DNA of 64,000 bases from Oopsacas minuta (lineage: Eukaryota > Porifera > Hexactinellida > Lyssacinosida > Leucopsacidae): the NCBI GenBank assembly GCA_024704765.1, contig JAKMXF010000351.1, positions 62,001 through 126,000 of the forward strand, in the 5' to 3' direction. Under the pieces are notes generated by a model. The model searched no databases and was not told the DNA's origin. It worked only from the letters and a program-made list of their open reading frames with translations. Each line of letters starts with the position of its first letter. Position 1 is the stretch's first letter. Of the stretch, positions 44,268 through 56,474 are shown piece by piece. The translations under genes were made by a program, and so were the position numbers.

Positions 44268-46442
44268 CAGGGTGACCAGATCTCACATGCCAAAAAGAAG
44301 GACATTTTCAAAGTCAAACCATTCGTGTTCGATTATAATATTTTATTGTATGTTTATCAAGAGATACAAAGTAACTAACACTGAAATACATAATTTAGGT
44401 AATCCAAATTTCGTGATACATGTTTGTGGTATCAAAAAATAAATTTAGTTTGTGTATTTGGCATTGGGACAGATTTTCTTCAATACAACTTGGTTATTGG
44501 GGTTAATTTTTGATGCATTTCCCTGCAACTCATTTCAAAATTCACTATTACTTTAAGTAGTGCACCAACAGTGGAAATGTCTAGTTTGTTTCTGTTGTCG
44601 CTCCATTGTACCTTTGATAAACTGAACACTCTTTCACACACCGCGTTAGATGCAGGGATAGCAAAATAGAAGATACTAATTTTCTTATGCAGGGAATAAT
44701 TTCTTATGTAATGATATCCCAACACTGGCCCAGGCTTAAATCCGAGGTCATTGACAAACTTGGAAAGTTCCGTTGAAGACAGCATACTTCCTCAAACAAG
44801 TCATCAATCTGAGCAATTTCTGGGCATAATAATTCAGCACATCCCTTCAATAATTTATAGTCAATTAATTCAACATCTTTCAATAATAACCAATCTAAAC
44901 TATCCAAATGTAGCCATTTATCCAAGGTAGTCGAATGAAATCTGATAGAATGTCATACATTCGTACTTGAATATCTGTATTTGAATAACGTTGTCAATTT
45001 TAGAAAGTTCCATTTCAGTAATAGCTTCTAAAAATCCACCAATATACTGATCCAACAAAGATTGCTGTAATTTTCTTAATTCACGAATCATCTCGGGCAA
45101 TGAGAGATTGTTTCTCTGGAGAATTAAACTTGTGTTATTGAACAATATAAAGGCACTATGCATGAAGAGGAAGTAGCACTGACTAAGATTAGATTCAAAA
45201 TATGTTTCCAACATTCTAGGACATATCTTGTTCGAGAGAAATAAGATTTCAACTCTTCTCACAGTTTTGGAATCCGTTCTATCAAGGGGAATAAAGTCAA
45301 CCACCTAGTTTTGCCATGATTGGGAAAATTTAAGTAGTGCAGTTCTAGAAAATCACAAAATTCGATAAACCTTTGGTGACGCTGAAGTACCCCACTCTTT
45401 TCTCCAGAAAAGAAGGAAGAAATCTTTGCAACAATCGATTCAATATCAACTGATAGAGCTCGTTCACCAGCGATCTGAGCTGATTTATGTATCAAATGTG
45501 ATGGACAACCACAACAGGAATTAATTTGGATTTAATCTGTTTCAACTTGGTAAAAACATTGTCACCTTCTGCTCTATTAATACCACCAAAATTTACTGGA
45601 GCATTATCAGCACAAAACGCAATCATTTTTTCTGGGTTCAATCCATACTTAGTAATTACATCTAGAAGCATTTCTGCAACTTGTTTTGATTTTTCATCTT
45701 GTAAATGAACGAAATCTAGGAGCTTCTTCTGCACGCCACTACTGGTGAAGTATCGAATAATTATAGGAAATGTCTTTAGCTCAGCGTGATTCGATGCATC
45801 AGTTGATAAAGAGAAGGCAATTCCAGTTTGTAGCTCACTTAATACTTCCTCAATGCTCATCGGTGCTAGAACACCAGTAATTATTGCTTCAGTTTTAGTG
45901 CGAGCAGAATGGAAATTCTTTGCTACATCAGAATCAGAAAAACACACATACTGAAAGCAGGTTAGACGTACAGTCCATTGTTCTAAAAGAATGATGATGT
46001 TTTACTGTATGAAATGCAAATGTCCCCTCAGCAGCAGAAATTTTTAAACTAATAGGAGAATATCTCTCTTTGATGAGTAATCCCAAAGATTGAGTTGAAG
46101 TTATCATTTGTTGGGACGAAGAGTGCTTGATCGTATCGATGTGTTTCTTGACTGAAGAAATTCCAGCACTGGCTAAATTAATGTCCACATTGCAGATAGT
46201 GCAATAGGTGAAATTATTACCTTTATTACTTGATTTTATGAAAGAAAACTCTTGACCCAATTCGAAGCAGAATGAATATTTTCTCTTCGCATATTTATAG
46301 GTTTAGCTAATATAATAAAGTAAACAAGGACAAATAAGGACAATAAGGAAAAAAGAAGGAAAAAGAAGGACAGAATGAAAAGAAGATAACTAGTCTAAAA
46401 AGGAGGACTGTCCTTCCAAAAGAAGGTTATCTGGTCACTCTG
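44268..46442 (-). mobile_element. hAT element with perfect 8-bp target duplication
   Basis: The ends CAGGGTGACCAGAT (44268) and the complement CAGAGTGACCAGAT (46442) are inverted repeats. ATTGTGCT lies immediately outside at 44260-44267 and again at 46443-46450, a perfect 8-bp duplication. Removing the element and one copy rejoins the Harbinger coding sequence at DALC-S. It carries a decayed transposase on the minus strand. Confidence 0.92.
44480..46260 (-). pseudogene. hAT transposase with BED-like finger, multiply frameshifted
   Basis: In minus-strand order the pieces are as follows. A zinc finger FTYCTICNVDINLASAGISSVKKHIDT (C-x2-C then H) lies near 46200. Then come FSLSTDASNHAELKTFPIIIRYF and AFCADNAPVNFGG (catalytic region, with Asp residues in STDAS and ADNAP), GKTRWLTLFPLIERI and the helical middle. 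The dimerisation end is FAIPASNAVCERVFSL, then WSDNRNKLDISTV, near 44650-44560. The order and motifs match full-length animal hAT transposases of the type related to ZBED and SCAN-associated genes. At least four changes of frame break it (for example near 45940, 45490, 45280 and 44920), so the copy is inactive. Confidence 0.85.
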
Positions 46443-47399
46443 ATTGTGCTCAATTGCGAAAGACTATATACAGTTTCCAACTGCTGCTAGACAGATGTGT
46501 ATGCAGCATGGATTTATGGAAAATTCGGATTTCCTAAAGTATTAGGTTGCATAGACGGCACACATATCCCAATTGTTGCACCTAGCACCAACGAAGCAAT
46601 TTATGCTAATCGTAAAAGTTTTTATCCAATTAACGTCCAAGCGATGTGTGACGATGTATTCAAGTTTATTGATGTAGTTGTGAAGTGGCCAGGCAGCACA
46701 CATGCTGCGTTCATATGGCGGCAATCAGGAATCAATCTTAAGATCGCCAGTAGAGAAATTCCAATTCTTGAAGGGTGGTTCCTCGGCGATAGTAGTTATC
46801 CGTTGTGCACAAATTTAATGACTCCATTACTATCTCCTGTTACAGCTCGCGAAAGAAGGTATAATCGTGCTTTCCTGAAAACTCGAAAGACAATTGAATG
46901 TACCTTTGGAATATCGAAGAGCAGATGGAAATCAATGGACAAGCCTGGTGGCAGTTTGTGCTATAGCCCAGAAAGGGTTTGCAAACCAAATCTTATCCTC
47001 CATGATACTTCATAATTTTTGTGTTGATTACGGCCTTCAAATTGATATTGAAAACTTGGAAAGTGACATGCCCTACACCGAAACAGAAGACACTGAACAT
47101 TCAGATAATGGGATTTTAGTTAGAGAAAATATAATTATAAACTATTTCCCATGATATAGGAAGTTTAATTAATTAACTGAGCACATGAATGAATTAGGCT
47201 CTGATTTACTTATAACATAATACTCTTAATTAAGGATTCCTAATCTTGACTTTGAAAGTAATGAGGCTGAAGACAAAGTAGAAGTAGGAAATGAAGGTGG
47301 CAATGTTTAAAAATGCGGCCAAGGAAGCCTAGTTTGAGCCATCAGAAGAGAAAGTTTCTTTGATTGGTCCGCTGCTGTATGTTGCAAAATCTGGATCAC

Positions 47400-47963
47400 T
47401 CAAATGAATTTACTCTCAAGCCGATCTAGCTTAGAATCAATGTTAGTCAAAATCTCCAATTTCTTATCTTCTTTCTCTAAAATTGCACGTTTGGTCGATT
47501 CCAATTCGTCATTTTCCAAACGATGACGTTTTCTTGGGGCTGGTTGGAAAAACTTTATTTGTTCAATATCTTCAGAGGGAACTGGGCTTATCAGCATCCT
47601 TTCAGTTTCCTCATTTGCACATTGAGATTCAAGAGAGAGATCGATACCCGATTCAATGCCTTCAAAAGCTTCCTTTCCTTTCATGCTACTGATTTTAGCT
47701 TCTATTTCATCTAAATCAGCATCTGCAGGACCTCCAGTTTTTCTTGCTGATGCTAACTTATCTGCAATACGAGGCTTATGTTTTGTTAGTATATTATACC
47801 ATGTTTTCATGACATCATCTCTTGTTCTTACATTCCCATGTAATTCAGACAGTCTCCCTGAAATTTCTTCCCAGATTTTGTTCTTATCATCTATAGTCAG
47901 AGTTGATGTTAGAGCTCCGAACAATTTCGATTTTTGATCATGAATGGGATTCACGAGTGACAT
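47400..47963 (-). CDS. Harbinger accessory protein, Myb/SANT-like DNA-binding
   Basis: This 187-residue frame begins MSLVNPIHDQKSKLFGA and continues IWEEISGRLSELHGNVRTRDDVMKTWYNILTKHK. That is the trihelix of Myb/SANT-like proteins encoded beside Harbinger transposases. In that family such a partner binds the element ends and helps the transposase enter the nucleus. The C-terminus is a basic segment (PAPRKRHR) followed by a charged helix. In-frame sequence extends upstream of the ATG (RSKNFTLEEI) to a stop near 48010, so the real start may be earlier through splicing. It converges on the transposase gene and seems intact, unlike its partner. It could be active only in trans. Confidence 0.7.
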   Translation of the reverse strand: MSLVNPIHDQKSKLFGALTSTLTIDDKNKIWEEISGRLSELHGNVRTRDDVMKTWYNILTKHKPRIADKLASARKTGGPADADLDEIEAKISSMKGKEAFEGIESGIDLSLESQCANEETERMLISPVPSEDIEQIKFFQPAPRKRHRLENDELESTKRAILEKEDKKLEILTNIDSKLDRLESKFI

Positions 47964-48689
47964 TATCTCCTCCAGAGTAAAATTCTTTGAACGGGTTTTC
48001 GATTTTCAGTGGTCATAATGCGAACGATTGTTAAGATATTATCATAATTAATTGACATTTTATTTTTATTTATACTTATCACTAAAGATGAAGAATATAC
48101 GTAAATGAATAAAATTGCATAGATTGCGTATATTTTACAGGACGTCACTCAAATAACATTGACTTTATTTACCTTAGTTTAGATACAACACTATTATGTT
48201 TCAAAATATTTGGGATATAAATACATAAATACATTTATTGATGTCATAATGCAATTCAGAGTGACATCAAGAAATTGTATCTGAATATAGTTGGTATGAA
48301 ATTCGACTATAGTTCTATGCTGCGGGTATTACAACATGTGGATGTGATAATCAAACATATTGTCTTATGCGATAAACAATCTTCTTTGTAAAAAATGCAT
48401 ATTTATTATAATTTCATAGAAAAGTAGAATAAATTATAAGTTAAGTGTCCTCTTTACCTCACTAAATATTTTTCTTAGAATTGTTCGAATTCTTAGAATT
48501 ATTCTAAGAATTGAGTCGTATTCTAAGAATTTCACTTAAATTAAGCAAAATTCTAAGAATTCGACTTAAGAATTTTAGTTAATACCACTTTTATAAATTC
48601 TAAGAATAAGACTTAAGTGTTGGGAAATTCTAAGAATTAGTCTAATTCTAAGAATTTGGTTTAAGAATTTTAGTTAATAAGGCCCCTGG

Positions 48690-49650
48690 TCGTGATGCTG
48701 CTGCTTGTCAGTATGCTTCACAGGTCAAACTGATGTATCAGGCCCTGAAGTTGTAACAACAGGCTTTGAGCATAATTGCACGTCGCGAAGCGATCGAAGA
48801 TACTATCGTAGAGCTAACTTCTGATGGAAAGGAATTTGCCGCTTATACTTTCCGACAAAGAGCTGGAATCTCTCATGAAGCTATAAGTTCAACAGTAGTC
48901 TTTCCTATTGCACACATACACTTATACTTACGTATGCTTGATTGGTTCCTGAATATTTTATCTGATAGCAGCAGGAAGACGTGACTGGGCTGATCATGTA
49001 AATATTTGGATAAGCCATAAACTGATTTCACAACGGATTATAGAATTTACGAATATTCATTTTGAGGAGCCTTGAGGAAGTGGGAACACTAGCACTGGTA
49101 TCCTGTTCGTTTGTTCTTTTCTGATAATCTCCATTTTCAAATAGTACTCGCCTTTTTACCTCGAGAAGACATTGAAAATCTTCTGCTCTTCTTCGTGTAA
49201 CTAATTCCTCTCAGAACTTCACTGTTACTAACCTCAAGGCACTATGAGAAGAAATATATTTCTTCCCGTTAGATCATTACCCCTGGGTTTCAATAACCAC
49301 AGTGCATAAATCTCTAGCACATACCTATTAATTTATAGAACTGAATGATAATCGTGCCCTTAAAAGATTCTCTGAAGAATGTTTGGAACAGGCACCCATA
49401 AGCTAAATACGCAGGTTTAGTGAGTATCCATCGCGAAAATCAAATTTTCTTCAAGAAATGAAAGACATATTCCCCCGAATATACGTAGTAGGACAAACAG
49501 TACTCAATGAGAAGTTTCCTAAGTGTCTCAAATGTGAGAAAATTGGAGAGTTGTGACATCAACGAGGTTGTAAAGCGAAGATAAGCTGCGACAGTTCAGA
49601 TATTGATTCTATTGTCAAACACTTGCTGGAATTTATTGATAATGTTTAAA
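48690..49650 (+). other. Possible coding remnants of unknown kind
   Basis: Short plus-strand frames such as IIARREAIEDTIVELTSDGKEFAAYTFRQRAGIS (48773-48875) and FPKCLKCEKIGEL...GCKAKISC (about 49510-49590, Cys-rich) read like protein but are separated by stops and frame changes. I do not recognise a family and cannot tell whether they belong together. They begin directly outside the right Harbinger end. Confidence 0.2.
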
Positions 49651-50057
49651 AATATAGTAACATTATAATAAGTTAGAGTGTATTTTGTGAGTCATGTAAA
49701 TATTAGACGATTTATAAATTACATCAAATAGTAACATTTTAGCTTGACACCCATAGTAACTAAAAGTATAGAATGGAAAGTTATATATTTTCGCATTATT
49801 CACATTATATAACCCATAATTATGCTATATCATCACAAATTTAGAACATAGAAAATTAATTAAATTTCACAAAAATTTGTTTTTAATGATAAAAGTAGCA
49901 TTAGAACTACGCCCAGTATAAGTTTGATAGTATTTTGAATGATGAAATTATATTGATAGGAATTTATATTGGGTGAACAAACAAGATTTCAAAAGGCCCG
50001 AAAATTCACATAATTTGGAGTGTCTATGGGATATTACACACTCGGATGTACCATTAA

Positions 50058-50190
50058 CTTGGCAAATGAATTCAATTATTTTGGCAACTGAACTGAAAAT
50101 TCAACTATTCTGGCAAATGAATTCAATTATTTTGGCAACTGAACTGAAGATTCAATTATTTTGGCAAACGAATTCAATTAATTTGGCAAA
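50058..50190. repeat. Tandem repeat of about 51 bp, 2.5 copies
   Basis: The unit TGGCAAATGAATTCAATTAT, then TTTGGCAACTGAACTGAA, is repeated about two and a half times. It makes the short open frame there an artefact of repetition. Confidence 0.7.
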
Positions 50191-50394
50191 TGTTTAAAAT
50201 TATACGCTCTTTATATTGGTATCATTTCAACATTTCCCTTTGTAGAGTGTGGATTCATATACTCAGACCAGAATGTTAAAAAATGTATAGAAACATTATT
50301 AACATTAGTAACTTCTAGGTTGGGTTCTAAACAGTTAATAGTTACTAGGAAGTAATTCTAAAATAGAAAATATGATTAATTACTAGATATTGTT

Positions 50395-50691
50395 CTACAT
50401 TAATGAATAACAAGTCCCTCTTTTGGGCCTGCCTGGATTTTTCTTCGCTGATTTTACGAAAGTGGTTACATTTGGGTGGGCGTCCATTTTCTTATTCAAT
50501 AATCCATAAGCGATAACACGAGAACATGCTTTGTAGTGCATATAGCTGGGACAAGTGCAGGAATACTGAACTTTGTATCCACAAGATTCATCTAAGGATT
50601 CTGTAATGACATAGAAACCTTCTCTTTCTAAAATAAAGGAATCAAGATCTGTATATTGATCCACATGTAGAGACGCAGATTTATATTTCAA
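50395..50691 (-). pseudogene. SWIM-finger fragment of a MULE/FAR1-type transposase
   Basis: The minus-strand frame gives YKVQYSCTCPSYMHYKACSRVIAYGLL, the CxC...CxH pattern of a SWIM zinc finger with the final His changed to Arg. It is followed by a KKNPGRPKRG AT-hook-like tail near the stop. SWIM fingers sit at the C-terminus of MULE transposases. No catalytic domain is found upstream (50700-51200 on this strand), so this is a fragment. Confidence 0.55.
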
Positions 50692-50699
50692 AAATAAGT

Positions 50700-52640
50700 C
50701 GGTAACTTCTTGTATATATTCTTCCGAAGAAAAGTATAAAAGTTGTAACCTTCTACATGGGATGACAAATTGCTTTCGAGAGGTACCATAACTTAATTGT
50801 CACCCTGTACTACTATATCGATGCCATAGTTACAAGTTGTAGTCAAAATAGAATAAACGCAATCTGAACCCAGGAATATTAGATTGGAGACTGTTAGTAA
50901 GATTAAATAAAGATTTTCTCCTGTCAGAACCCAGAAATATAGTTTGGACTGCATCCACTATATTTATTACAACTTGGTTCCTGTGAGAACCAACGGGATT
51001 AGTTGGGAAGCTGCTAGTTAGGGAAATTTTTTTGACACTTGACAGGTCCCAGGGATGTTAGCTTCGAGTAAATTAACTGATTGAATAGTACCTGTTTTCG
51101 TTAGTACCAACTAATCTTAGTGCTATAAGTGTTCCTTATTGAAACATAGAATTTGTCCATTAAATGTTGATCCAGGAGGAGTAGACTGATTCAGGAATAT
51201 CCATGCCAAGTAAAATCATAATTTCAATCTAATATATTTCTTCTTTCTCTTTTTAAATGTTCGGGTGAAAATACAGGATACTCCTACTAAAAGGCCCCTC
51301 ATAACACCTAAGAGACTATATAATATCGTGGTATTTCAATCAATATCCACAGCAATTGTTTTGGACTTCAGTCACTTGGATTGATGAATATATCAATCAA
51401 ATACCAACAAGGTATACGAAACGTTTGAAAGAAGAGAGAGATGTATAATTTTTGTGTATGTCTAAGATACAGCAGTCCGGAATAGACAGAACCGATCGGG
51501 TTCAGGTCGGTCTTGTGAGGTTGTCAAGTGTGGTCTGGACGGTCCAAATTCACAAACTAACGGTCTGGACAGTTCCAGACGTCCAGAAAACTATAGGACG
51601 GCCCTTTCCGATCCATGAAATTGCAGGACACGCTGCACTATAGGTGCATGTGTCTGTGTCTGTGTCTGTGTATGTGTATGTGTGTGTATGTGTAAGTGTG
51701 TGTTTCTAAAATTTGTGTAACATAATATTTGAACATTTTAGGGGATTTTCCCCTGCCAAAAAGATAATTCAAACATACGCAATATAATCAAATATTAGCT
51801 CTTACAAAACTAAGTGCAAATAAATGGGAACAAACGTGAGAAAACATGTACTTATTGCTTAGTATTACGTATATATAAATCTGACGAATTTGGAAATACA
51901 CAATATTTCATATTGAAATCAAAATATGAATTTTCGAGTCTAGTATATTGATCCCATGCCTGGAGGGTTTCGGAAGCAGTTTACTGCAAACATGTGCTGA
52001 AAACATGTTATAACTTGAGAGATATTTTATAATATATACCATATTTCCTTGAAAAGTAACCAGGTGAATATTAATTCCATTTGCCACATTCATTACCCAT
52101 TTGATGTCGAAATAATTCATTTATAGAATTTTTCCCGAACGGGGACCCAGCGAATATCTGCAAGTGACCTCAATCCTTTTGCCACTGTGGAGAATATCGA
52201 CATGATAATGAAGATCTTGGTGGGTTTGTCCAGATCTGATCCATGTTGCAAATAGAATCTATAAATATAAGGTTGGGAGTGAAGACAAGCATTTTGAATA
52301 TGCGATTTCGCGCTCATATAATGAATTGAGGAAAACTCTAAAAATAATAAATAAATTGCATTTCAAAAATATTACCCCTTGTCGACGAAGAGTGACAATC
52401 AAATTCTTTAACATCTTCAATCGGTCGCGTTCACTCCCTAGTATATTGTATCACTTAATTCGTCTATACTATAACTTGACTTATTATCAACCCATAGAAG
52501 AACACCAGAGAAATACCTGTATATATTACAAGTTGAGAAATTTGCATTGTAATAATATAGTGTTAATTATAGATTGGTTGCAAAAGCTATGTTTGAATAG
52601 AAACCTCTGGTCTTCAATGAACTATCGAAGCTGATAGTAA
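50700..52640. other. Non-coding stretch with a TG microsatellite
   Basis: 51650-51708 is an imperfect (TG)n/TGTGTC microsatellite. Short open frames at 51908-52317 (minus) contain no motif I recognise. Nothing else is supported. Confidence 0.35.
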
Positions 52641-52649
52641 TGTTGATTG

Positions 52650-54273
52650 CGTTGGTTCATGGGATGACTCACAGTCTACTCGTTGTTGTAGCTGTTTGAC
52701 TGCATCAGACATAGCGGTTGAAATACAAAAGTGGTAACAACTTCTAGACGGTTTAAATGCCAAAGAGGGCATGCATTGAAGTAATGGAGGCACTCGACGA
52801 CATACCAGTTTAGAGTACAGCAGTTATAGATCTCATAGTAACTTCATTCATATCTCTTGGTGTAAAAGGCACATTGACACAGGTATTGTGGTTAGTATGA
52901 CGAGAGAGGTTGAGGAAGGGAAGGTAGCATGTTCTTTATGACATCTATCGCATTTGACTCTGAAGAAATTCTGCCAGCTACGAGTCCGACTTTCTTCATA
53001 TTGGGTAAGACTGCTAATACAGTCATTGTAACGGAACGAAGAGAATACCTCGGCTAGGATGCCCACACCAATGACTCTCATGCCAGTTGGTATGTGTGCA
53101 TCTCTCTCTGATTCTCCTTGAGCTGAACGTAGTAACATAGGTTTAGAACGGGTCTTTGGTGGCATCCTGAGTTTAGCAGTGTAGCATCTGAATGGGAGAA
53201 TCTTTCTATTTCTTTAGGACGCTTCGGATAGAGTGCTGTTATCGAATCCTGTGCAGCTGTAGGGCTAGGTTTGCGATCCGTAACGTTTTACCTTGGAAAA
53301 ATTGCTGCTTCTTTCGAGGAGAGGAGCTGGGACCTTTGGAAATATGAAGTCAGATTGTTCAGATGTTACTTCATGAGACAATCCAAGAGAGAAGAACGCT
53401 TGACAAATCCATGGAGAGGTTGGACTAACCGCTGTTTAGAGTGTTATAGGTTTTGGTAGAGGGGAACATCTAGGAGAAATTGTATCCAGGGGAGGCACAG
53501 GAGGTAAGAAAATACTAAACAAATCCTCTAAATCGCTCGAATCTGTCGAATCTGATATGGGTGTGTCCAGTGGCATCCTGCTGTGGGAGCGGATGGGAGC
53601 ACCGCTCCCATACTTGTTTTAACTAATCAAATTGGCAAGTCAGAAATACTTCACATGTTACTGAATTTGTGTACCTAATATCTACAGTAGCATAAAATCA
53701 ATATTTGAAATAAATTGAAATTTGTTCCAAATATAATTAAGTCGAGTTGAGAGAGCAAATGTTTACTTTATAGCGTCGTGAATATATTGTACTTGTTTGA
53801 AGAACAATGGGAAGTTTTACCTCAACTACGTATTATTTTATCCGAATCTAGCCGTTAATCGTAAACAAATATCTATTTCAACTGATTCTTTTAATTGAGT
53901 AATAATTAAGTTATAAGCAACGTGTTCTGGAATGTAGGATGTATAAAGTGATTAGTTATAATATCCTGAGCCCCATAAACAAGAAGAAATTTGGAAGTAT
54001 TATTAGTTTAATAATTTTGGATACTCAATCACTTATTAGAACTCTATTTTCAGATTTACTACTAAACCTTTGATATTATTCATACTTATCATATTAATTC
54101 AATTCAGCTATATTGTTTGAATTTTGATTAGAAAATAGGATATATTCAATTGAATTTGAAATTTGAAATACCACTCCCATGCTTAAAATTAGAGCAGGAC
54201 ATCCTGGGTGTGTCACCAGCCTATCTGAAAATATGTTCTTCATAAGTTGAATCGCTTGAGTCATCTGAGACAT
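52650..54273 (-). pseudogene. Decayed mutator-like DDE transposase, copy B
   Basis: The start MSQMT at 54273 matches copy A at 9035. After the internal MITE, PPVPPLDT (near 53490) matches the PLPPLDT of copy A. 53165-52848 encodes PTGMRVIGVGILAEVFSSFRYNDCISSLTQYEE, then FRVKCDRCHKEHATFPSS, a CxxC zinc site and the N-terminal block of the family. Around 52700-52600 words of the DSSW catalytic segment are barely readable. Many stops and shifts. It shares the family of the 7-9 kb remnant but is an independent insertion. Confidence 0.6.
53568..54206. mobile_element. 639-bp non-autonomous hAT element inside copy B
   Basis: The ends CAGTGGCATCCTGCT (53568) and the complement CAGGATGTCCTGCT (54206) are inverted repeats. 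GGTGTGTC lies just outside on both sides (53560-53567 and 54207-54214), a perfect 8-bp duplication. No transposase frame is present. The CTCCCAT words near both ends extend the symmetry. Confidence 0.85.
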
Positions 54274-54923
54274 TGCTAATTATCAAATAATTTACTGTAC
54301 TGACAGGGAAAATTTATTAGGAACATAATCGGGAGAAAGTTCCAATAATTGTAATCACATACTTGCCACCTGTCTTGAATTTATCTGGACTTCCGGTCTT
54401 AGTCCAATGTCCCGCCAAAATTAGGAATTGTCCGAATCTGTTGATCAGTCTAATGAAAACATACTACTTCCCGATAATTCCCTCTAAGGGGCAGTTCAAC
54501 ATCATTTTACGCAAAATTTGCTTTTTGACCGTTTTGTAATATAAAATGAATGGGGATGTTACACTCTGCTGTGGATACCACCCTCTCCTTAACAGAGTTA
54601 CTTAAACGTTTGAACAAGTCCACATTCTTATAATCTTCTGTCCACTCTTCTCTTAGCTCATTTTACAAATAAGTAGTATGCGATAATTGGGTGTTCATTA
54701 TTTAATTACTTAAGTTGTGCACATATTTCACTGCTAGTATTCTTTGCTGACTTAACTCTTGCCTAAAAATTTAAAAATTGAGCGTGTATATAAATCCGTA
54801 AATTTTTAGTTCTGAAAATAAGTATGAATATTTTGCGGAACCATTCCGCTAAATTCCGTAATAGGAAAACCCAGATTCCTTGAATGATTATGTTCCGTTC
54901 AGTAAACTACCTATATCTGAACA

Positions 54924-55920
54924 GAGAACTTTAGACACTAAATCGGAAAAATTTGACAAAGTTGCGATCATTTTACTATATACGTCGAAGTCTATGGGAA
55001 TATATTGCAATACTGAATGAAGCCAAATTATTTTCCATGTATTTACGATGCAAATGCATACCCCTCTCACACGTTCAACATTTCTATGAGTTTGTATTTT
55101 ATGTTTCACAGAAATTAAATCTTATGGTTTACTGTTTGCATTATAAGAAATACTCGACCGAGTCCAGTAGTATTTGTTCGAAAATGAAGTGGGGGACGCT
55201 CCTAAACATATTAATAGGCCTGGGCATCCTGCATGGACTCCCAGTACACCCCTGATACTAAACTACGTCCATGACTAATCACTATATTTAAGGGAAGTAC
55301 AACATTTCGCTCCAGAGCATATCTTAAGCACACTGTTCCCTCTAATTTTCTTGGGAAATATGATGGGGATACAGTCAAATTCCAGGGGTACAACCAAAAA
55401 TCCGGTGATACAGACTAAAATATTATACATTTCAGGCAATTTTCCTGGTGATCAAACATATTCAAGCGAAAATTCCGGAATAGTAAGGTGTAAAAATGGG
55501 AACACTGCGGGTTACCTGTCAAGCTTTAACTGGTCTGCACGGACCAGTTATGGATGCTGCAACCGTAGGCGGAGTAATATTCCTATTACAATGTTGGTTA
55601 TCATACACTAGTTTGTAATACTATTGGATAGTTGAGGTATTTAGAATATTAGTCTTCATACGTGTCCTAAAAGTGGCTCCATTAATCATAACTTAGTTTA
55701 GTTAGTTTCATGACCTCTCTTTGTAAAACAGTATAGGAAATAACATAAAATAAAAGCTCGTAGAAATACTGAACGTGTGTGCGTAGTAGGCATAAGCAAA
55801 GTGAATACAGCTAATTTGGCTTCATTCAGTTATTGCAATATATACCATAAACTTTGGCTTATATAGTAAAATGATTGCAACCTTGTCAAATTATGGCCGA
55901 TTTTAGTGTACTAAAGTTCT
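54924..55920. mobile_element. Foldback element with about 107-bp inverted arms
   Basis: 54924-55030 and 55812-55920 are inverted copies (shared words AGAACTTTAG, ATCATTTTACTATATA, CTGAATGAAGCCAAATTA). Part of each arm (GCCAAAGT-TATGG, ATTGCAA, GAAGCCAAAT) resembles the long arms at 20.3 and 25.95 kb, so it is probably a non-autonomous relative. The 780-bp centre has no supported gene. Confidence 0.65.
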
Positions 55921-56474
55921 TTGTTCATTATTCCACGGCTCTATGACTTCAAAATAACCCCTAGCGTCGATTAAAAAGGAGTCACCTTCCGGTACAAGAC
56001 ACTAGTTATACTACCACATTTGATATTTAGCACTTAAATAGCCCCAAATAATTTATTTTCCCAATATTGGCAAATTTCTAGGAAAGCCTTTTGATTTTGA
56101 CTTCCCAGACTAATTTCCACTGTTATTCTGTGCGCAAATATATCCCTCCAAAAATGTTATTGAAAAGGTTGACCTACATACTCCATCAGATTTGGACGTA
56201 CAGGTACAAACTTTGGTTCTATCGAGAGCACTGATTATTCGCCTCAACTCGTAAAACGAATTAGCAAGGCAATCGCTTATGAATGCCTTATTATATTTTC
56301 GGCATAAGCCTTACTCTTCCACATTTCATAATAGGCATATTGTTAATAATTCCTATCCCATAATCCGTGTGAGTCCGATTTTTGACAGTTGATATAGGCA
56401 GCAATTATCTCTTCTTTTGCATTAGATCTAATTTATAATTTTCCGCAACGAATTTTTCTAAGTCTTTTGATGAT
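55921..56474. other. Upstream region of the NF-kB gene
   Basis: About 550 bp separates the foldback from the NF-kB start. I see no clear TATA box or kB site here by eye, and no repeat. Confidence 0.3.

Larger units (their letters stand above)
43974..47154 (+). pseudogene. PIF/Harbinger transposase (DDE_Tnp_4 type), split by a hAT
   Basis: About 43974-44090 encodes RRQRIFRDWLNPIDAYTDAEF, the usual N-terminal block. After a frameshift, 44075-44275 gives TTQLAVTLQFLAMGSFQTVVASAHEISQPSVS in pieces up to DALCS. The hAT insertion follows. From 46443 the frame resumes and, after another shift near 46500, gives FPKVLGCIDGTHIPI (first Asp), KWPGSTHAAFIW, WFLGDSSYPL (second Asp) and KTRKTIECTFGISKSRW (Glu), with a final shift near 47000 into ILHNFCVDYG. 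All three catalytic acids are present, but several shifts and the insertion show it is dead. The ancestral order of events is decay plus hAT insertion after Harbinger arrival. Confidence 0.85.
43520..48688. mobile_element. PIF/Harbinger element with TTCTTAGAATT-rich ends
   Basis: The ends CAGGGGCCTTATTAATTAAA (43520) and the complement CAGGGGCCTTATTAACTAAA (48688) are inverted repeats. Each is followed by some 200 bp dense in TTCTTAGAATTATT-type words in both directions (43540-43720 and 48470-48680). Inside are the two usual genes: a DDE transposase on plus and a Myb/SANT-like protein on minus, converging. A 2175-bp hAT element splits the transposase. The bases outside the ends (AAT and GTC) do not show the expected 3-bp duplication. 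Confidence 0.8.

Noticed and set aside
49973-50197. Repetitive 74-residue open frame
   Set aside because: The repeated peptide comes from the 51-bp tandem repeat.
52117-52317. 66-residue minus-strand frame (SIFSTVAKGLRSLADIRW)
   Set aside because: It reads like protein but I could not assign a family or find adjoining exons.
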